Shown: positions 43,937 to 54,435 of the stretch, in pieces
Position numbering within the stretch: position 1 is the first letter of the stretch
Layout of the letters: every line of letters begins with the position of its first letter
Source of the DNA: an uncultured Tolumonas sp.
Lineage (GTDB): Bacteria; Pseudomonadota; Gammaproteobacteria; Enterobacterales; Aeromonadaceae
Length of the DNA: 64,000 nucleotides
Direction: 5' to 3'
Assembly: GCF_963678185.1 (NCBI RefSeq)
Contig: NZ_OY782757.1
Location: 1,997,501 to 2,061,500, forward strand
Position numbers and translations under genes: made by a program
Notes under the pieces: model-generated
The model's database searches: none
Seen by the model: only the letters and a program-made list of their open reading frames with translations
Told to the model about the DNA's origin: nothing

Positions 43937-45433
43937 TTACAGCGCTTTCAGAATGGCTTCTACGGTCGCTTTCGCATCACCAAAGCACATGTGCGAGTTC
44001 TCTTTGAAGAACAGTGGATTCTGCACACCGGCGTAACCAGTGTTCATCGAACGTTTGAACACCACCACGTTCTGCGCTTTCCACACTTCCAGTACCGGCA
44101 TGCCGGCAATCGGGCTGCCCGGGTCTTCCATCGCTGCCGGGTTCACAGTGTCGTTGGCACCGATAACCAGTACGGTGTCAGTTTCCGTGAAGTCTTCGTT
44201 GATTTCGTCCATTTCCAGCACGATGTCGTACGGTACTTTCGCTTCCGCCAGCAGTACGTTCATATGCCCTGGCAGACGACCGGCCACTGGGTGGATACCA
44301 AAGCGCACGTTGATGCCTTTATCACGCAGTTTCTGGGTGATGTCCGCCACCGGATATTGTGCCTGTGCCACTGCCATGCCGTAGCCCGGGGTGATGATGA
44401 CGGAGCTGGAGTTTTTCAGCAGCTCAGCCACCTCTTCCGGTGACATTTCACGGTATTCGCCCATCTCTTCTTCAGAAGATGAAGACGCTACACCGTCAGT
44501 ACCAAAACCACCGGCGATAACAGAGATGAACGAGCGGTTCATCGCCTTACACATGATGTAAGACAGGATGGCACCTGATGAACCAACCAGTGCACCGGTC
44601 ACAATCAGCAGGTCGTTAGACAGCATAAAGCCGGCTGCTGCGGCCGCCCAACCGGAGTAGGAGTTCAGCATGGAAACCACGACTGGCATATCCGCACCAC
44701 CGATAGAGGCGACCAGATGCCAGCCGAACGCCAGTGCAATCAGCGTCATCACGATGATAGCAAACGTTGAGCCACCGACTTTGATGAACAACAGCATCAG
44801 CAGGAACGAGGCCACTGCGGCCAGCAGGTTCAGTTTATGTTTGTGTGGAATATTCAGCGGTTTCGAGCTGATAGTGCCACGCAATTTACCGAACGCCACA
44901 ATAGAGCCGGTGAAGGTCACCGCACCGATGAACACGCCTAAGAAGATTTCAGTCAGGTGGATGTTCAGCATCGCGCCGGTCAGATGACCGTGACCATTCG
45001 CGGTTTGTTGTGCAATCTGGCTGATGGCTGCTTGTGCCGCCGCCATGATTTCTTCCGGTGAGCCGTTCAGTGGCAACACCAGTTGTTGCACCGCGTTAGC
45101 CGGTAACAGTTCGATGAAGCTGTTATAGCCTACTAAAACGGCCGCCAAACCCACAAAGCTGTGCAATACTGCAACCAGCTCAGGCATTTGGGTCATTTCA
45201 ACTTTCAGTGCTAAACGTGCACCAATAGAGCCACCGATGACCATCGCCACCAGAATAAAGACCACACCATGCACGCTTGGGCTGGCAATGGTCGCAATCA
45301 GTGCAATTGCCATCCCGGTCATGCCAAACAAGTTACCGTATTTTGCGGTCTCCTGTTTCGACAAACCCGCCAGACTGGCAATGAACAGCACCGCTGCCAC
45401 GATGTATGAAGCAGTTACTAAACCTTGAGACAT
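43937..45433 (-). CDS. pntB: Proton-translocating NAD(P) transhydrogenase subunit beta
   Basis: Inner-membrane subunit with the transmembrane helices and NADP-binding domain. 498 residues, about 36 more than E. coli's 462. N-terminal [73 protein letters not shown] and the NADP site [15 protein letters not shown] are conserved. The extra residues (about 109-145, ending [11 protein letters not shown]) lie in a loop just before the segment with the conserved His of LNIHLTE. Follows pntA by 11 bp. Confidence 0.97.
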   Translation of the reverse strand: MSQGLVTASYIVAAVLFIASLAGLSKQETAKYGNLFGMTGMAIALIATIASPSVHGVVFILVAMVIGGSIGARLALKVEMTQMPELVAVLHSFVGLAAVLVGYNSFIELLPANAVQQLVLPLNGSPEEIMAAAQAAISQIAQQTANGHGHLTGAMLNIHLTEIFLGVFIGAVTFTGSIVAFGKLRGTISSKPLNIPHKHKLNLLAAVASFLLMLLFIKVGGSTFAIIVMTLIALAFGWHLVASIGGADMPVVVSMLNSYSGWAAAAAGFMLSNDLLIVTGALVGSSGAILSYIMCKAMNRSFISVIAGGFGTDGVASSSSEEEMGEYREMSPEEVAELLKNSSSVIITPGYGMAVAQAQYPVADITQKLRDKGINVRFGIHPVAGRLPGHMNVLLAEAKVPYDIVLEMDEINEDFTETDTVLVIGANDTVNPAAMEDPGSPIAGMPVLEVWKAQNVVVFKRSMNTGYAGVQNPLFFKENSHMCFGDAKATVEAILKAL

Positions 45434-45444
45434 GTCAGCTCCCC

Positions 45445-46977
45445 TTAACCCTTACGGAACATCTTCAGCATGCGCTGAGTCACGGTGAAACCACCGACGA
45501 TGTTAATGGTGGCAATCAGTACGGCGACAAACGCCAGTGCTGACACCAGACCCGAGCCACTGCCAATCTGTAACAGGGCGCCGACCACGATGATGCCGGA
45601 AATCGCGTTTGTTACTGACATCAGTGGTGTATGCAGTGAGTGGCTGACGTTCCATACCACGTAATAACCCACCACACAGGCCAGTACAAATACGGTGAAA
45701 TGCGACAGGAACTCTGGCGGTGCCACATGGCCTAACAGACCAAACAGCCCTAAGCCCACCACGCCCAGCCATTTTTTCGACTTACATGGTTTCTTCGCTT
45801 CGACTTTCGCCGCAGCTGGTTTGGCCGCTTCTTGTTTCGGTGCCGCAGAAACACTGATCGCCGGTGGCGGGAAGGTCACTTCACCTTGATGCACTACGGT
45901 CATGTTACGCAACACGACGTCGTTGAAATCCAGATTGATGTTGCCGTCTTTCTCTTTGCACCACAGTTTGGCCAAGTTCACCAGGTTGGTGGCATACAGC
46001 TGTGAAGACTGCGTTGGCAGACGACCTGGCAGGTCGGTGTAACCAATCACTTTCACACCTGAGTCGGTCACGGACAGTGTACCCGGTACGGTGTATTCAC
46101 AGTTACCACCGGTCGCTGCGGCCAAATCGACAATCACCGAGCCCGGTTTCATCGAATCAACCATTTCCTTGGTAATCAGTTTTGGTGCGGGTTTACCTGG
46201 AATAAGCGCCGTGGTGATGATGATATCCACGTCTTTGGCTTGTTCCGCGAACAGGGCCATTTCCGCTTTGATGAACTCATCGGACATGACTTTCGCGTAA
46301 CCGTCCGACGATGAACCGTCTTCCCCACCGAAGTCGAGTTTCAGGAACTCGCCACCCATGGATTCGATTTGTTCCGCCACTTCTAAACGGGTATCAAAGG
46401 CACGCACAATCGCACCCAGTGAACGCGCTGAACCAATCGCAGCCAGACCGGCAACACCGGCACCAATCACCAGCACTTTGGCTGGCGGTACTTTACCGGC
46501 AGCGGTGATTTGACCGGTGAAGAAACGACCAAATGAATGGGCTGCTTCAATCACCGCACGGTAACCACCGATGTTGGCCATCGAAGACAGGGCATCCAAA
46601 GACTGTGCACGTGAAATACGCGGCACCATGTCCATTGCCAACACATTGATTTTTTTAGTCGACAGTTTGGCGACGAGCTCAGGGTTTTGTGCTGGCCACA
46701 GGAAACTGACTAAGGTAGCGCCTTCTTTAATCAGACCGATTTCAGCATCGGACGGGGCATTCACCTTGTAAATAATATCGGCCTGCCAGATATCGGCAGA
46801 CGCCGCGACGCTGGCGCCGGCGGCCACATACGCGGCATCATCAAAGCTGGCCAGTGCACCCGCGCCAGACTCGACAACCACGTCGAAGCCGAGTTTTTTT
46901 AGTTGCTCAACGGTGTTCGGAGTCGCAGCGACCCGCGTCTCACCGGCAAGGCTTTCTCTCGGTATTCCAATCTGCAT
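45445..46977 (-). CDS. pntA: NAD(P) transhydrogenase subunit alpha
   Basis: 510 residues, same length as E. coli. N-terminal NAD-binding domain ([54 protein letters not shown]) and a C-terminal part with four hydrophobic segments. With pntB couples the proton gradient to NADPH formation. AGGGA Shine-Dalgarno at the ATG at 46977. Confidence 0.98.
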   Translation of the reverse strand: MQIGIPRESLAGETRVAATPNTVEQLKKLGFDVVVESGAGALASFDDAAYVAAGASVAASADIWQADIIYKVNAPSDAEIGLIKEGATLVSFLWPAQNPELVAKLSTKKINVLAMDMVPRISRAQSLDALSSMANIGGYRAVIEAAHSFGRFFTGQITAAGKVPPAKVLVIGAGVAGLAAIGSARSLGAIVRAFDTRLEVAEQIESMGGEFLKLDFGGEDGSSSDGYAKVMSDEFIKAEMALFAEQAKDVDIIITTALIPGKPAPKLITKEMVDSMKPGSVIVDLAAATGGNCEYTVPGTLSVTDSGVKVIGYTDLPGRLPTQSSQLYATNLVNLAKLWCKEKDGNINLDFNDVVLRNMTVVHQGEVTFPPPAISVSAAPKQEAAKPAAAKVEAKKPCKSKKWLGVVGLGLFGLLGHVAPPEFLSHFTVFVLACVVGYYVVWNVSHSLHTPLMSVTNAISGIIVVGALLQIGSGSGLVSALAFVAVLIATINIVGGFTVTQRMLKMFRKG

Positions 46978-47313
46978 GATTTTTCCCTGATAGTGAAAAA
47001 TGACGCTGCATTAATGCCCACAGCGACCGGTTCAAAATTCGCAGGCAATAGTGTAGACGTTTCAACACAAAAACGTACCTGCATCTTCAGTTCTATTTCC
47101 GGGAATTGCGGACTCAGTCTACCGGCCAAGTTCTGAGAGCTTACGCACAATCCCGAAAATAAATGGGGCTGATACTCTACCTGCTATGCACATGAAAAAA
47201 AACGCACAAAACACCTTTCACGTGAATTATTTGGCATGAAAGCTCCATTTTTCTCACCTAATCGCAACATATGATTACTGATATCGATTATGTCGATAGA
47301 TTAATCGTCGAAT
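46978..47313. other. Intergenic region between pntA and the M23 peptidase gene
   Basis: 336 bp holding the pntA promoter region. A short inverted repeat TATCGATTATGTCGATA lies at about 47280-47297 near the peptidase stop. I see no gene, tRNA or convincing promoter pair. Confidence 0.4.
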
Positions 47314-48210
47314 TCAATTCAATTGTGCCGACTGGCCAGCCAGCCATACGCCTTTTTGCGGAACTATACCCTGTAAATTAAAAGGAATAGAGACTAATCG
47401 CGCACCATCGTTACGTTGCACAGAAAAATGCAGATGGGGTCCGGTGCTGTAACCGGTATTCCCCGATAACGCTAATAACTGACCTGCTTTAACATGTTGA
47501 CCGGGGTGAACCATTCCACTGTGCGTTTTCAGATGCGCATACAAAGTCATCGTGCCATCACTATGTAGAATACGGATGTAATTGGTCCGAGCTCGCTCCG
47601 CCGGATCAGTGCTATGCCCATCAAAGCTGTCGCGCATATCTAATACAGTACCGGATTTCGCCGCCAGAATGGGGGTCCCAACAGGCATGGATATATCCAT
47701 CGCATACCGATTACCCGGCAAGTTATGGCTATAGCCACCATTAAAAGCCTGGGATATTTGAAAACTGCCACTAAATGGTGGGAGTAACAACGAATGGTCT
47801 TCCTGAATATCGGACGGTGTACCGACCGAGAAATGGAATCCAAACTCCAATGAGCCCTGCCCCATATAATGCACCTGATCGACAAACAACTCGGTTCTCG
47901 GTGCAACAACAATCGGTTGAGATAAATTGCGGTGCGCGATGATATTGTCCTGACGATTCATTTTTAATGTCACAGTGACCGGACCATACAGGCTGTTATG
48001 CAAATAAAGGTTACCGTTTTTGGTATAGCGCAACTGCACAGCATCCTGATCCGGTTCCCAGACATCAATTTCAATCGGATTAAACGGCTGCGCCCGGTCA
48101 TACTGATCGGTATAACTGACGATACCTTTCGCATCGACATATTTGTAGACTGACCCGGCATGTGCCGAAACGACACACAGCAGTAATACCATCATGACCA
48201 GTTCACGCAT
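47314..48210 (-). CDS. Secreted M23 (LytM) peptidase with N-terminal DUF4124-like domain
   Basis: 298 residues. Signal peptide MMVLLLCVVSAHAG, then a DUF4124-type motif SVYKYVDAKGIVSYTD near residue 20-35, a beta-rich middle, and a C-terminal LytM domain. Zinc ligands are visible: His in SHNLPGNRYAMDIS with its Asp, and the HLHF motif in TGPHLHFSVQ; the catalytic HxH first His is in LYAHLKTHSG. This predicts an active zinc endopeptidase on peptidoglycan peptide bridges in the periplasm. Neighbours (rimI-holD) give no functional hint. Confidence 0.85.
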   Translation of the reverse strand: MRELVMMVLLLCVVSAHAGSVYKYVDAKGIVSYTDQYDRAQPFNPIEIDVWEPDQDAVQLRYTKNGNLYLHNSLYGPVTVTLKMNRQDNIIAHRNLSQPIVVAPRTELFVDQVHYMGQGSLEFGFHFSVGTPSDIQEDHSLLLPPFSGSFQISQAFNGGYSHNLPGNRYAMDISMPVGTPILAAKSGTVLDMRDSFDGHSTDPAERARTNYIRILHSDGTMTLYAHLKTHSGMVHPGQHVKAGQLLALSGNTGYSTGPHLHFSVQRNDGARLVSIPFNLQGIVPQKGVWLAGQSAQLN

Positions 48211-48222
48211 TACAGGTTTGTC

Positions 48223-48675
48223 CTAATCATCAATGCCATATTTATGCATGACGAACGCGTCTTCGCTCAGTTTTCCATTCTGATAATAGTTTTTCCGCAC
48301 ACCAACCTGATGAAAACCTTTTTTCTCATATAACGTTTGCGCGGCAACATTGGATGCACGGACTTCCAACCACCACTGGATGCAGCCCCGTTCGGCGGTT
48401 TGTTGCAGATAATGTTCTAATAATAGCTGACCGAAGCCATGTCGCTGCCAGCGCGGATCAATACAGATATTCATCAACGTGCTTTCATCGAGCAACAGAT
48501 CGGCAATGTAAAAACCAATCACTTGCTGCTGATGTTTGATGGCACCATTGACGTAACGCTTACCAAAATTGGATGACAATAAATGATGGCTCCACGGATA
48601 TGCGTGGGCCCGGCATTCAATTTCATATAACGACTGGATGTCGCTTTTTTCCGGAACAAAAAATTCAATGTTCAT
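48223..48675 (-). CDS. rimI: Ribosomal protein S18-alanine N-acetyltransferase
   Basis: 150-residue GNAT acetyltransferase that acetylates the N-terminal Ala of S18. The acetyl-CoA loop appears as QRHGFGQLLLEHYL, followed by WWLEVRASNVAAQTLYEKKGF, diagnostic for RimI. I start at the ATG at 48675 (MNIEFFV, aligning with E. coli RimI); an in-frame extension upstream reads through holD and is rejected. Overlaps the end of holD by 11 bp, the enteric arrangement. Confidence 0.94.
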   Translation of the reverse strand: MNIEFFVPEKSDIQSLYEIECRAHAYPWSHHLLSSNFGKRYVNGAIKHQQQVIGFYIADLLLDESTLMNICIDPRWQRHGFGQLLLEHYLQQTAERGCIQWWLEVRASNVAAQTLYEKKGFHQVGVRKNYYQNGKLSEDAFVMHKYGIDD

Positions 48676-49015
48676 ACTGACAGATCTGATGCCATAGTTG
48701 TTGCTTCGCCGATGCGGCTGAAGAGAATGAAAGCTGATAAGGGTGAGAGAAATGCGTAGAAATGAGATTGTCACCATTCCATAAAACCCAGTCATGGGCC
48801 GCTAATTGTGCGGGTAAATCGGTAGCATGAGCTAAATGCTGATAAGTCGCGACCGGCAGTACCAAACACAGATCCGCAATCCATTCAGGTAATGCCCCCA
48901 CTACCCAACACACGGGCTGAGCTTGACTCACCTTCGCCGGCGCATAAGGTAATTGTTCCGGATGACGTAATTGCCAGTCGGTTATGTGCAAATGACGCAA
49001 GATTGATTTTGGCAC
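48665..49015 (-). CDS. holD: DNA polymerase III subunit psi
   Basis: 116 residues. Psi bridges the clamp loader to chi and SSB. Weakly conserved overall, but the ITDWQLRHPEQL start, the central LP-rich part and especially the C-terminal LWHQICQYEH match E. coli HolD (LWQQICTYEH). Begins with GTG behind an AAGAGG Shine-Dalgarno. Position upstream of rimI supports the call. Confidence 0.85.
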   Translation of the reverse strand: MPKSILRHLHITDWQLRHPEQLPYAPAKVSQAQPVCWVVGALPEWIADLCLVLPVATYQHLAHATDLPAQLAAHDWVLWNGDNLISTHFSHPYQLSFSSAASAKQQLWHQICQYEH

Positions 49016-49254
49016 AGCAGACCTCTTGTAAAGACAGACGCATAAATACCAGAGTCACCTCACAAAAGACAGTCGCCGATATCACATCTATTATTACAGC
49101 CATACCTCATTTCGGAAAAATCATTTCAATGACGATAGTTAAACCGAATTCCGGCGGATCAATGATATAAAACAAGCCTGAAAAATAATTGTTACGGCAA
49201 ACTACAGTTAATTTATGCCGCGCAGTAGTGAAAATAACGGCGGAGAATGGCGCC

Positions 49255-50895
49255 ATGCAAAGTAATAAACAACTTCAGGAACGTATCGGTCGCTTAATCG
49301 ATGCACTGTCTCAGGGTCTGTTTGAACGAAAAGACGTCATCCGACTGTGTCTGTTGGCCGCTTTATCCGGGGAAAGTGTCTTCATGCTCGGCCCGCCGGG
49401 TATCGCCAAGAGTTTGATTGCACGCCGGTTGATCCATGCCTTTAGCAATAGCCAGGCATTTGAATATCTGATGACCCGCTTTTCCACGCCGGAAGAAGTG
49501 TTTGGCCCACTGTCGATCCAGGCTTTAAAAGACGATGGTCGCTACATGCGCCTGACCGAAGGCTATCTGCCCGATGCCGAAGTGGTCTTTCTTGATGAGA
49601 TCTGGAAAGCCGGCCCGGCGATCCTGAATACCTTACTGACTGTCATCAACGAGCACCGGTTCCGCAATGGTGAACGCGAAATATCTGTTCCCATGCGTCT
49701 GTTGGTTACAGCATCGAATGAATTACCACAGAAAGATAGCGGATTAGAAGCTTTGTATGACCGCATGCTAATGCGGATCTGGATGGACCGCATTCAGGAT
49801 AAACAAAACTTCCGCGCTATGTTGATCAGTCGACAAGACCCACAACATGACCCTGTCACCGCCGATATTAAAATCAATGATGATGAATATCATGAATGGC
49901 AGCGTGCGCTGACACAAGTTGCGTTACCAGACGCGATCTTTGAACAGTTGTATGCCCTGCGCGAGCATATTTTCCAGCTCAGCCAGCAAAGTGGTGAACA
50001 ACAAGATTCTATGTATGTGTCAGATCGGCGCTGGAAAAAAGCACTGCGCCTGTTACAAGCCAGTGCCTTTTTTAATGGCCGCCACAAAGTTAACGCTTTA
50101 GATCTGTTACTGCTAAAAGACTGTCTATGGCATGACCTGTATGCCAGACAGCAGATCGAGACCTTGCTGCACGATTTCGCCTGTAAACAAGCCTTCGGGC
50201 AAGAACGCTTACATTTCACCCTGAAACGGCTACAAACTGATCTGCAGCAATATCAGCGTGAACAAACCAAAATTCTGGGCTGTCGCCTGGCACCCGGACA
50301 AAATGTGCTGCGTAAACGAGGCAAAGGCTGGCAACTGGACTTTAAAGCGGCGGACATCAGCCCGGTTGATGAAAATTATCGCCTGATTTTTTTACAAACC
50401 GCCTATCTCGATCCAAAACATCCAGAGCGCGAGATCCACTACGCTACCTTGCGCCGTAAAGAGTTAATGCTTTGGTTGCATAAACAAGAACCGATCCCGG
50501 TGCGGTTACAGGAAGATCAGCAAGCGACTACGCTGCAACTGGATGCCGATATTCAAGGTGCGGATGGTCATGCGGTGTTAATTGCCCGAGATAGCGGTAA
50601 TCGCCCGATCCCGCTGACGATTTCCAGCAAACAAGGTTTGCCGGAATGGCAGGAAAAAGGCTGGCGTGAACAGCTTAATGGTTTGCAAAGTGAATTACGG
50701 AAAAGTCGTGATGAAGTCAAAAAACAGTATTTGTTGTTTACCTCTGAATGCCCGCATCTGTTTTTAGCGCAGGAATCTCTTACCGCTATTGAAGAAAGTT
50801 TTCTACGATTAGATAGCGAAGTTAAAAACCTACAACAGCAGTTGGAAACTAATTTGCATAGTCTTGAATCACTGGTGCAACTGACCGGACACTAG
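49255..50895 (+). CDS. ravA: MoxR-type AAA+ ATPase RavA
   Basis: 546 residues. N-terminal AAA+ core with Walker A GPPGIAKS (46-53), VVFLDEIWKAGPAILN as Walker B, and the sensor region ASNELPQKDSGLEALYDRML, then the RavA-specific LARA-type C-terminal regions. In E. coli RavA binds the lysine decarboxylase LdcI and, with ViaA, acts on respiratory complexes. I start at the ATG at 49255 with GGAG upstream; an upstream in-frame start at 49189 adds a non-conserved stretch. Three bases before viaA. Confidence 0.97.
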   Translation: MQSNKQLQERIGRLIDALSQGLFERKDVIRLCLLAALSGESVFMLGPPGIAKSLIARRLIHAFSNSQAFEYLMTRFSTPEEVFGPLSIQALKDDGRYMRLTEGYLPDAEVVFLDEIWKAGPAILNTLLTVINEHRFRNGEREISVPMRLLVTASNELPQKDSGLEALYDRMLMRIWMDRIQDKQNFRAMLISRQDPQHDPVTADIKINDDEYHEWQRALTQVALPDAIFEQLYALREHIFQLSQQSGEQQDSMYVSDRRWKKALRLLQASAFFNGRHKVNALDLLLLKDCLWHDLYARQQIETLLHDFACKQAFGQERLHFTLKRLQTDLQQYQREQTKILGCRLAPGQNVLRKRGKGWQLDFKAADISPVDENYRLIFLQTAYLDPKHPEREIHYATLRRKELMLWLHKQEPIPVRLQEDQQATTLQLDADIQGADGHAVLIARDSGNRPIPLTISSKQGLPEWQEKGWREQLNGLQSELRKSRDEVKKQYLLFTSECPHLFLAQESLTAIEESFLRLDSEVKNLQQQLETNLHSLESLVQLTGH

Positions 50896-50898
50896 CTT

Positions 50899-52338
50899 AT
50901 GGTCGATTTACAAACGCTATCGCTATTATTGTCGATTAATGAAACCCAGATGGTGCAAGATCTGGTGTCGACGGTTATGTCGTCGCCACAGATTTCGAAT
51001 TTTATGCATGATCACCCGATGTTTTTGAAGCACATACAAGAACATGTACAACAGTGGAGTCATGCTTTACCGGCACAAATGAAAAACATTCCGGTGCCGG
51101 ATGATTTACAGCAAGAATACATTCTCTACATCGAAACACAGGGGTTTACCGCTGAACAGTTCACGCAGCACAGTGTTCGTGTTTTGTTCCAATTGCAACA
51201 AAGTGATTTCCACCCCGACGCACAAAGTCTGCTGATTAGCCTGAGCCAGGCTAATTCGATTAATCGTAAACAGCTGTTCATGCAGAAATGGCGTGAGCAT
51301 CTCTCTTCTCGCATCATGTCATTAGAAATTGCCTTTGCCGAACAAGAACGTGAACGCATGATGCAAGAGCTAGAACAACGCATGCAGATCGCCGGTGAAT
51401 TGGATGAAACATTAGCCCCCCAACACCCGGGTAAATTATGGGATCTCACGGCTACCCGTCTGCTCCAGGGCAATAATTCACTGTTCCGCCATTATGCGAG
51501 TTTTTTGCAGAACAATCCGGAGCTGAAAAAAATTGCCGACGATTTAGGCCGCGCCGCTATACAGGATAGCCATGCGGAAGAATACATTGAGCAGGTAGAA
51601 GTGCCAGAGTGGCAATACGTGCAACATGACAATGTGCCGGACGACTTGGTGGGTATTCACCAGAGTAATGAATTAAATCGCCTGATCAGCTCGGAAACGG
51701 TGTTGCTGACCGAACCCGAATTGGAAACGGTATTCTATAAGCAACTGGCAGAACGACGCCTGCTGAATTATCAATTCATGGGGCAAAGTCGCAGTTTGGA
51801 AACCGTCTTGAGTGAACGGCGTACATTTGGTGAAACCCAAGACAAAAAAGGGCCATTCATCGTCTGTATTGATACCTCGGGTTCGATGAGTGGCTATCCG
51901 GAAGACTGTGCCAAAGGGTTTTGTTTTGCGCTGTTGCAGATTGCGCTTTCCGAAAACCGCGCTTGTGTAATCATGTTGTTTTCCACCGATGTCGTCACAT
52001 ATGAACTGACTGGCCCGGAAGGGTTGCAAGAAGCCTTAAACTTCCTCGGTTGTTCGTTTAAAGGCGGCACTGATCTCGAACCTTGTATGCAGCAAGTGAT
52101 GCATTACATGCAACAAGCGCGCTTTAGCAACGCCGATGCCGTGGTGTTATCCGATTTTATTGCTCAGCGGTTAAGTGTTGATACCGAACAGCAAGCGCTG
52201 CAGATCAAACGCAACGGCAATCGCTTTAATGCGGTTAGCTTATCGCGCCACGGCAAACCATCGTTGATGAAGATTTTTGATAATGTCTGGAGATTTGATA
52301 CCAGCCTGTCGGGCCGTGTGTTGCGGAAGGTGCGTTAA
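50899..52338 (+). CDS. viaA: VWA-domain cochaperone ViaA
   Basis: 479 residues. Helical N-terminal part (about 1-310) and C-terminal von Willebrand A domain with the MIDAS motif DTSGSMSG starting at residue 325. Partner of RavA; in E. coli linked to fumarate reductase and Nuo and to aminoglycoside uptake. Starts 3 bp after ravA. Confidence 0.97.
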   Translation: MVDLQTLSLLLSINETQMVQDLVSTVMSSPQISNFMHDHPMFLKHIQEHVQQWSHALPAQMKNIPVPDDLQQEYILYIETQGFTAEQFTQHSVRVLFQLQQSDFHPDAQSLLISLSQANSINRKQLFMQKWREHLSSRIMSLEIAFAEQERERMMQELEQRMQIAGELDETLAPQHPGKLWDLTATRLLQGNNSLFRHYASFLQNNPELKKIADDLGRAAIQDSHAEEYIEQVEVPEWQYVQHDNVPDDLVGIHQSNELNRLISSETVLLTEPELETVFYKQLAERRLLNYQFMGQSRSLETVLSERRTFGETQDKKGPFIVCIDTSGSMSGYPEDCAKGFCFALLQIALSENRACVIMLFSTDVVTYELTGPEGLQEALNFLGCSFKGGTDLEPCMQQVMHYMQQARFSNADAVVLSDFIAQRLSVDTEQQALQIKRNGNRFNAVSLSRHGKPSLMKIFDNVWRFDTSLSGRVLRKVR

Positions 52339-52369
52339 TGCTGACGAAATTAATTTACCGGAAGCCAGA

Positions 52370-52400
52370 AACTAAAAAACCAGCTTTCGCTGGTTTAATT
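52370..52400 (-). terminator. Terminator after tRNA-Trp copy 2
   Basis: Stem AAACCAGC/GCTGGTTT with a GAAA tetraloop followed on minus by TTTAG (TTTTTTAG including the stem end). Also lies just after viaA, in the opposite direction. Confidence 0.8.
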
Positions 52401-52477
52401 TGGCAGGGGCGGAGGGATTCGAACCCCCAACCATCGGTTTTGGAGACCGCTGTTCTACCAATTGGAACTACGCCCCT
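52401..52477 (-). tRNA. tRNA-Trp (CCA), copy 2
   Basis: Same 77 bases as the copy at 35638-35714, including the encoded CCA, anticodon CCA in loop CTCCAAA. Stands alone between viaA and pyrB with its own promoter and terminator. Confidence 0.98.
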
Positions 52478-52493
52478 GCAATTTACGCTGGCG

Positions 52494-52521
52494 ATTATAC
52501 AAACTGACCCTAAAAGGTAAA
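52494..52521 (-). promoter_or_regulatory. Promoter of tRNA-Trp copy 2
   Basis: Minus strand -35 TTTACC (52521-52516), 16-bp spacer, -10 TATAAT (52499-52494), followed by a GC-rich discriminator CGCCAGCG, as expected of a tRNA promoter. Confidence 0.75.
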
Positions 52522-52635
52522 GCGATTTTTCTGTCGGTTGATTCTTTTGCTGCTTTTTTAGCTAATTGCTTATGATTTCAGCAAAAAAATCGATCTTCCG
52601 GTGTTTTTTAAACACAGATCTTTGTGTCTGCTCGC

Positions 52636-52664
52636 TTAACACACTCCCCCCCATCAACTATAAT
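52636..52664 (+). promoter_or_regulatory. pyrBI promoter
   Basis: -35 TTAACA (52636-52641), exactly 17-bp spacer, -10 TATAAT (52659-52664). Start expected near 52671, about 25 bases before the leader peptide. Confidence 0.88.
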
Positions 52665-52695
52665 CAGCGCGCACTGACAGAATGGACGCCTTATC

Positions 52696-52860
52696 ATGCA
52701 TCAAGACATTGCTCTGACTTTTTGCGCACTGCCGCAACAGCCTGCCGGCAATGGTGTTGCCATTCTTCCGATCTCATGCCAAAAGCCCCTGCAAATGGGG
52801 CTTTTTTCTGTGCCTTTACACCCAGAGCAACGCCGGAACGCGTGCTCCAATCCTGTCTGA
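52696..52860 (+). CDS. pyrL: pyrBI leader peptide (PyrL-like)
   Basis: 54-codon reading frame starting [14 protein letters not shown] and ending 13 bp before pyrB. It runs through the attenuator hairpin, as in E. coli pyrL (44 residues), so a ribosome following polymerase closely would prevent the terminator from forming. The T-run CTTTTTGCG at 52718-52726 is a candidate UTP-sensitive pause. A weak GGA precedes the ATG at 9 bases. The sequence is not conserved with E. coli PyrL; the call rests on arrangement. Confidence 0.7.
   Translation: MHQDIALTFCALPQQPAGNGVAILPISCQKPLQMGLFSVPLHPEQRRNACSNPV
52780..52809 (+). terminator. pyrBI attenuator
   Basis: Stem AAAGCCCC/GGGGCTTT with a 7-base loop followed by TTTTT inside the leader reading frame, about 65 bp before pyrB. 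Expected to respond to UTP through coupling of translation and transcription. Confidence 0.88.
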
Positions 52861-52873
52861 GGACACTACAGCC

Positions 52874-53797
52874 ATGGCCAACCCCCTGTATAAAAAACAC
52901 ATCCTGTCGATTGCGGATCTAACCCGCAGTGATCTGGAGCTGGTCGTCAAAACAGCCAGCAGCCTGAAACAGACGCCGCGTCATGATCTGTTACAGCATA
53001 AAGTCATTGCGAGTTGCTTCTTTGAAGCCTCAACGCGTACCCGTCTCTCTTTTGAAACTGCCGTGCATCGCCTTGGCGGCTCCGTGATTGGTTTTGCTGA
53101 TGCAGGTAATACCTCGCTGGCTAAAAAAGGCGAAACGCTGGCCGACTCAGTGCGCGTGATCACCTCCTACACCGATGCATTTGTGATCCGTCATCCACAG
53201 GAAGGTGCTGCGCGGTTATCGGCCGAGTTTTCGTCCATTCCGGTGATCAATGCCGGCGATGGCTCCAACCAGCACCCAACACAGACGTTGCTGGATCTGT
53301 TCACTATTTATGAAACCCAAGGCACGCTGGATGGCCTGAAACTGGCCTTTGTCGGCGATCTGAAATATGGCCGTACCGTGCATTCACTGGCACAAGCCTT
53401 AAGTTTGTTTGGCGCACGTTTCTATTTTATCGCGCCTGAAGCGCTCTCTATGCCCGACTACATCTGTGAAGAGTTAACGGAAAAAGGTATCGAGTTCAGT
53501 TGCCATGAGTCTATTGAAGAAGTAATGCCTGAGCTGGATATTCTGTATATGACTCGCGTGCAGAAAGAGCGTTTTGAGGAATCGGAATATCGCCACATTG
53601 CCGCTAAATTCGTGCTGACTGCCGAAGAGCTGGCAACAGCAAAACCGAATATGAAGATCCTGCATCCACTGCCACGCGTGGATGAGATCCATACCGATGT
53701 GGACGAAACACCACATGCCTATTATTTCCAGCAAGCGGGCAATGGCGTGTATGCGCGCCAAGCACTGCTGGCGTTAGTGTTGAACGAAGAAGTCTAA
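52874..53797 (+). CDS. pyrB: Aspartate carbamoyltransferase catalytic chain
   Basis: Makes carbamoyl-aspartate in pyrimidine synthesis. 307 residues; carbamoyl phosphate site STRTRLSF (53-60), HPTQTLLDL, and the aspartate loop containing [10 protein letters not shown] start at the ATG at 52874 (MANPLYKK); a long in-frame extension upstream reads through the attenuator and is rejected. Followed after 10 bp by pyrI. Confidence 0.98.
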   Translation: MANPLYKKHILSIADLTRSDLELVVKTASSLKQTPRHDLLQHKVIASCFFEASTRTRLSFETAVHRLGGSVIGFADAGNTSLAKKGETLADSVRVITSYTDAFVIRHPQEGAARLSAEFSSIPVINAGDGSNQHPTQTLLDLFTIYETQGTLDGLKLAFVGDLKYGRTVHSLAQALSLFGARFYFIAPEALSMPDYICEELTEKGIEFSCHESIEEVMPELDILYMTRVQKERFEESEYRHIAAKFVLTAEELATAKPNMKILHPLPRVDEIHTDVDETPHAYYFQQAGNGVYARQALLALVLNEEV

Positions 53798-53807
53798 GGA
53801 GCCGATC

Positions 53808-54272
53808 ATGCCAGAGAAAAAACAGCTGCAAGTCGAGGCGATCTGCAACGGCTCAGTCATAGACCATATTCCTGCCGGTCAGGGCATTAAGATCCTGAAA
53901 CTGTTCCATCTACTGGATACGCGTCAGCGCATCACGGTAGGTTTGAATCTGCCGTCTGCAGCACTGGGCGCCAAAGATTTGATCAAGGTGGAAAACACGC
54001 AACTCACCGCCGATCAGGCCAACCAGTTGGCCCTGTTTGCGCCACAAGCTACCGTGAATATCATTGCTGATTTCAAAGTAGTAACCAAACATCAGCTGCA
54101 ATTACCTGAGGTGATTGTCGGCGTGTTTGCTTGCCCGAACTCAAATTGCATCAGCCACCGGGAACCCGTGCGCAGCCGTTTTGGCGTGCGATCCGCGCAA
54201 GGCGAAGTACGTCTGAAATGCCATTTCTGCGAAAAATCGTTTACTAAAGAAATTGTTAGCGACGCATTCTGA
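53808..54272 (+). CDS. pyrI: Aspartate carbamoyltransferase regulatory chain
   Basis: 154 residues. N-terminal allosteric domain (binds CTP and ATP) with [19 protein letters not shown]-terminal zinc domain with Cys109, Cys114, Cys138 and Cys141 in the same positions as in E. coli. AAGGAG Shine-Dalgarno. Confidence 0.98.
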   Translation: MPEKKQLQVEAICNGSVIDHIPAGQGIKILKLFHLLDTRQRITVGLNLPSAALGAKDLIKVENTQLTADQANQLALFAPQATVNIIADFKVVTKHQLQLPEVIVGVFACPNSNCISHREPVRSRFGVRSAQGEVRLKCHFCEKSFTKEIVSDAF

Positions 54273-54291
54273 TTTCCTATTCGGCTGATTT

Positions 54292-54322
54292 AGCTACGCT
54301 GGTTTTGAACTGGCGTAGCTAC
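54292..54322 (+). terminator. Hairpin after pyrI
   Basis: Arms TAGCTACGC and GCGTAGCTA with extra GU pairs inside. Followed by CTCTCATT, so a weak terminator or a 3' stabilising element. The arm sequence recurs in the terminator at 60587-60616. Confidence 0.5.
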
Positions 54323-54435
54323 TCTCATTGCAACCGGTTACATAAATCGCATTTCCAATACTGGTATTGATTGCCGCAAACTGTTACTTTTTTGTTACTG
54401 CTATTCTCCTTTCATTATCAGAAAAAGGTTCTGTG

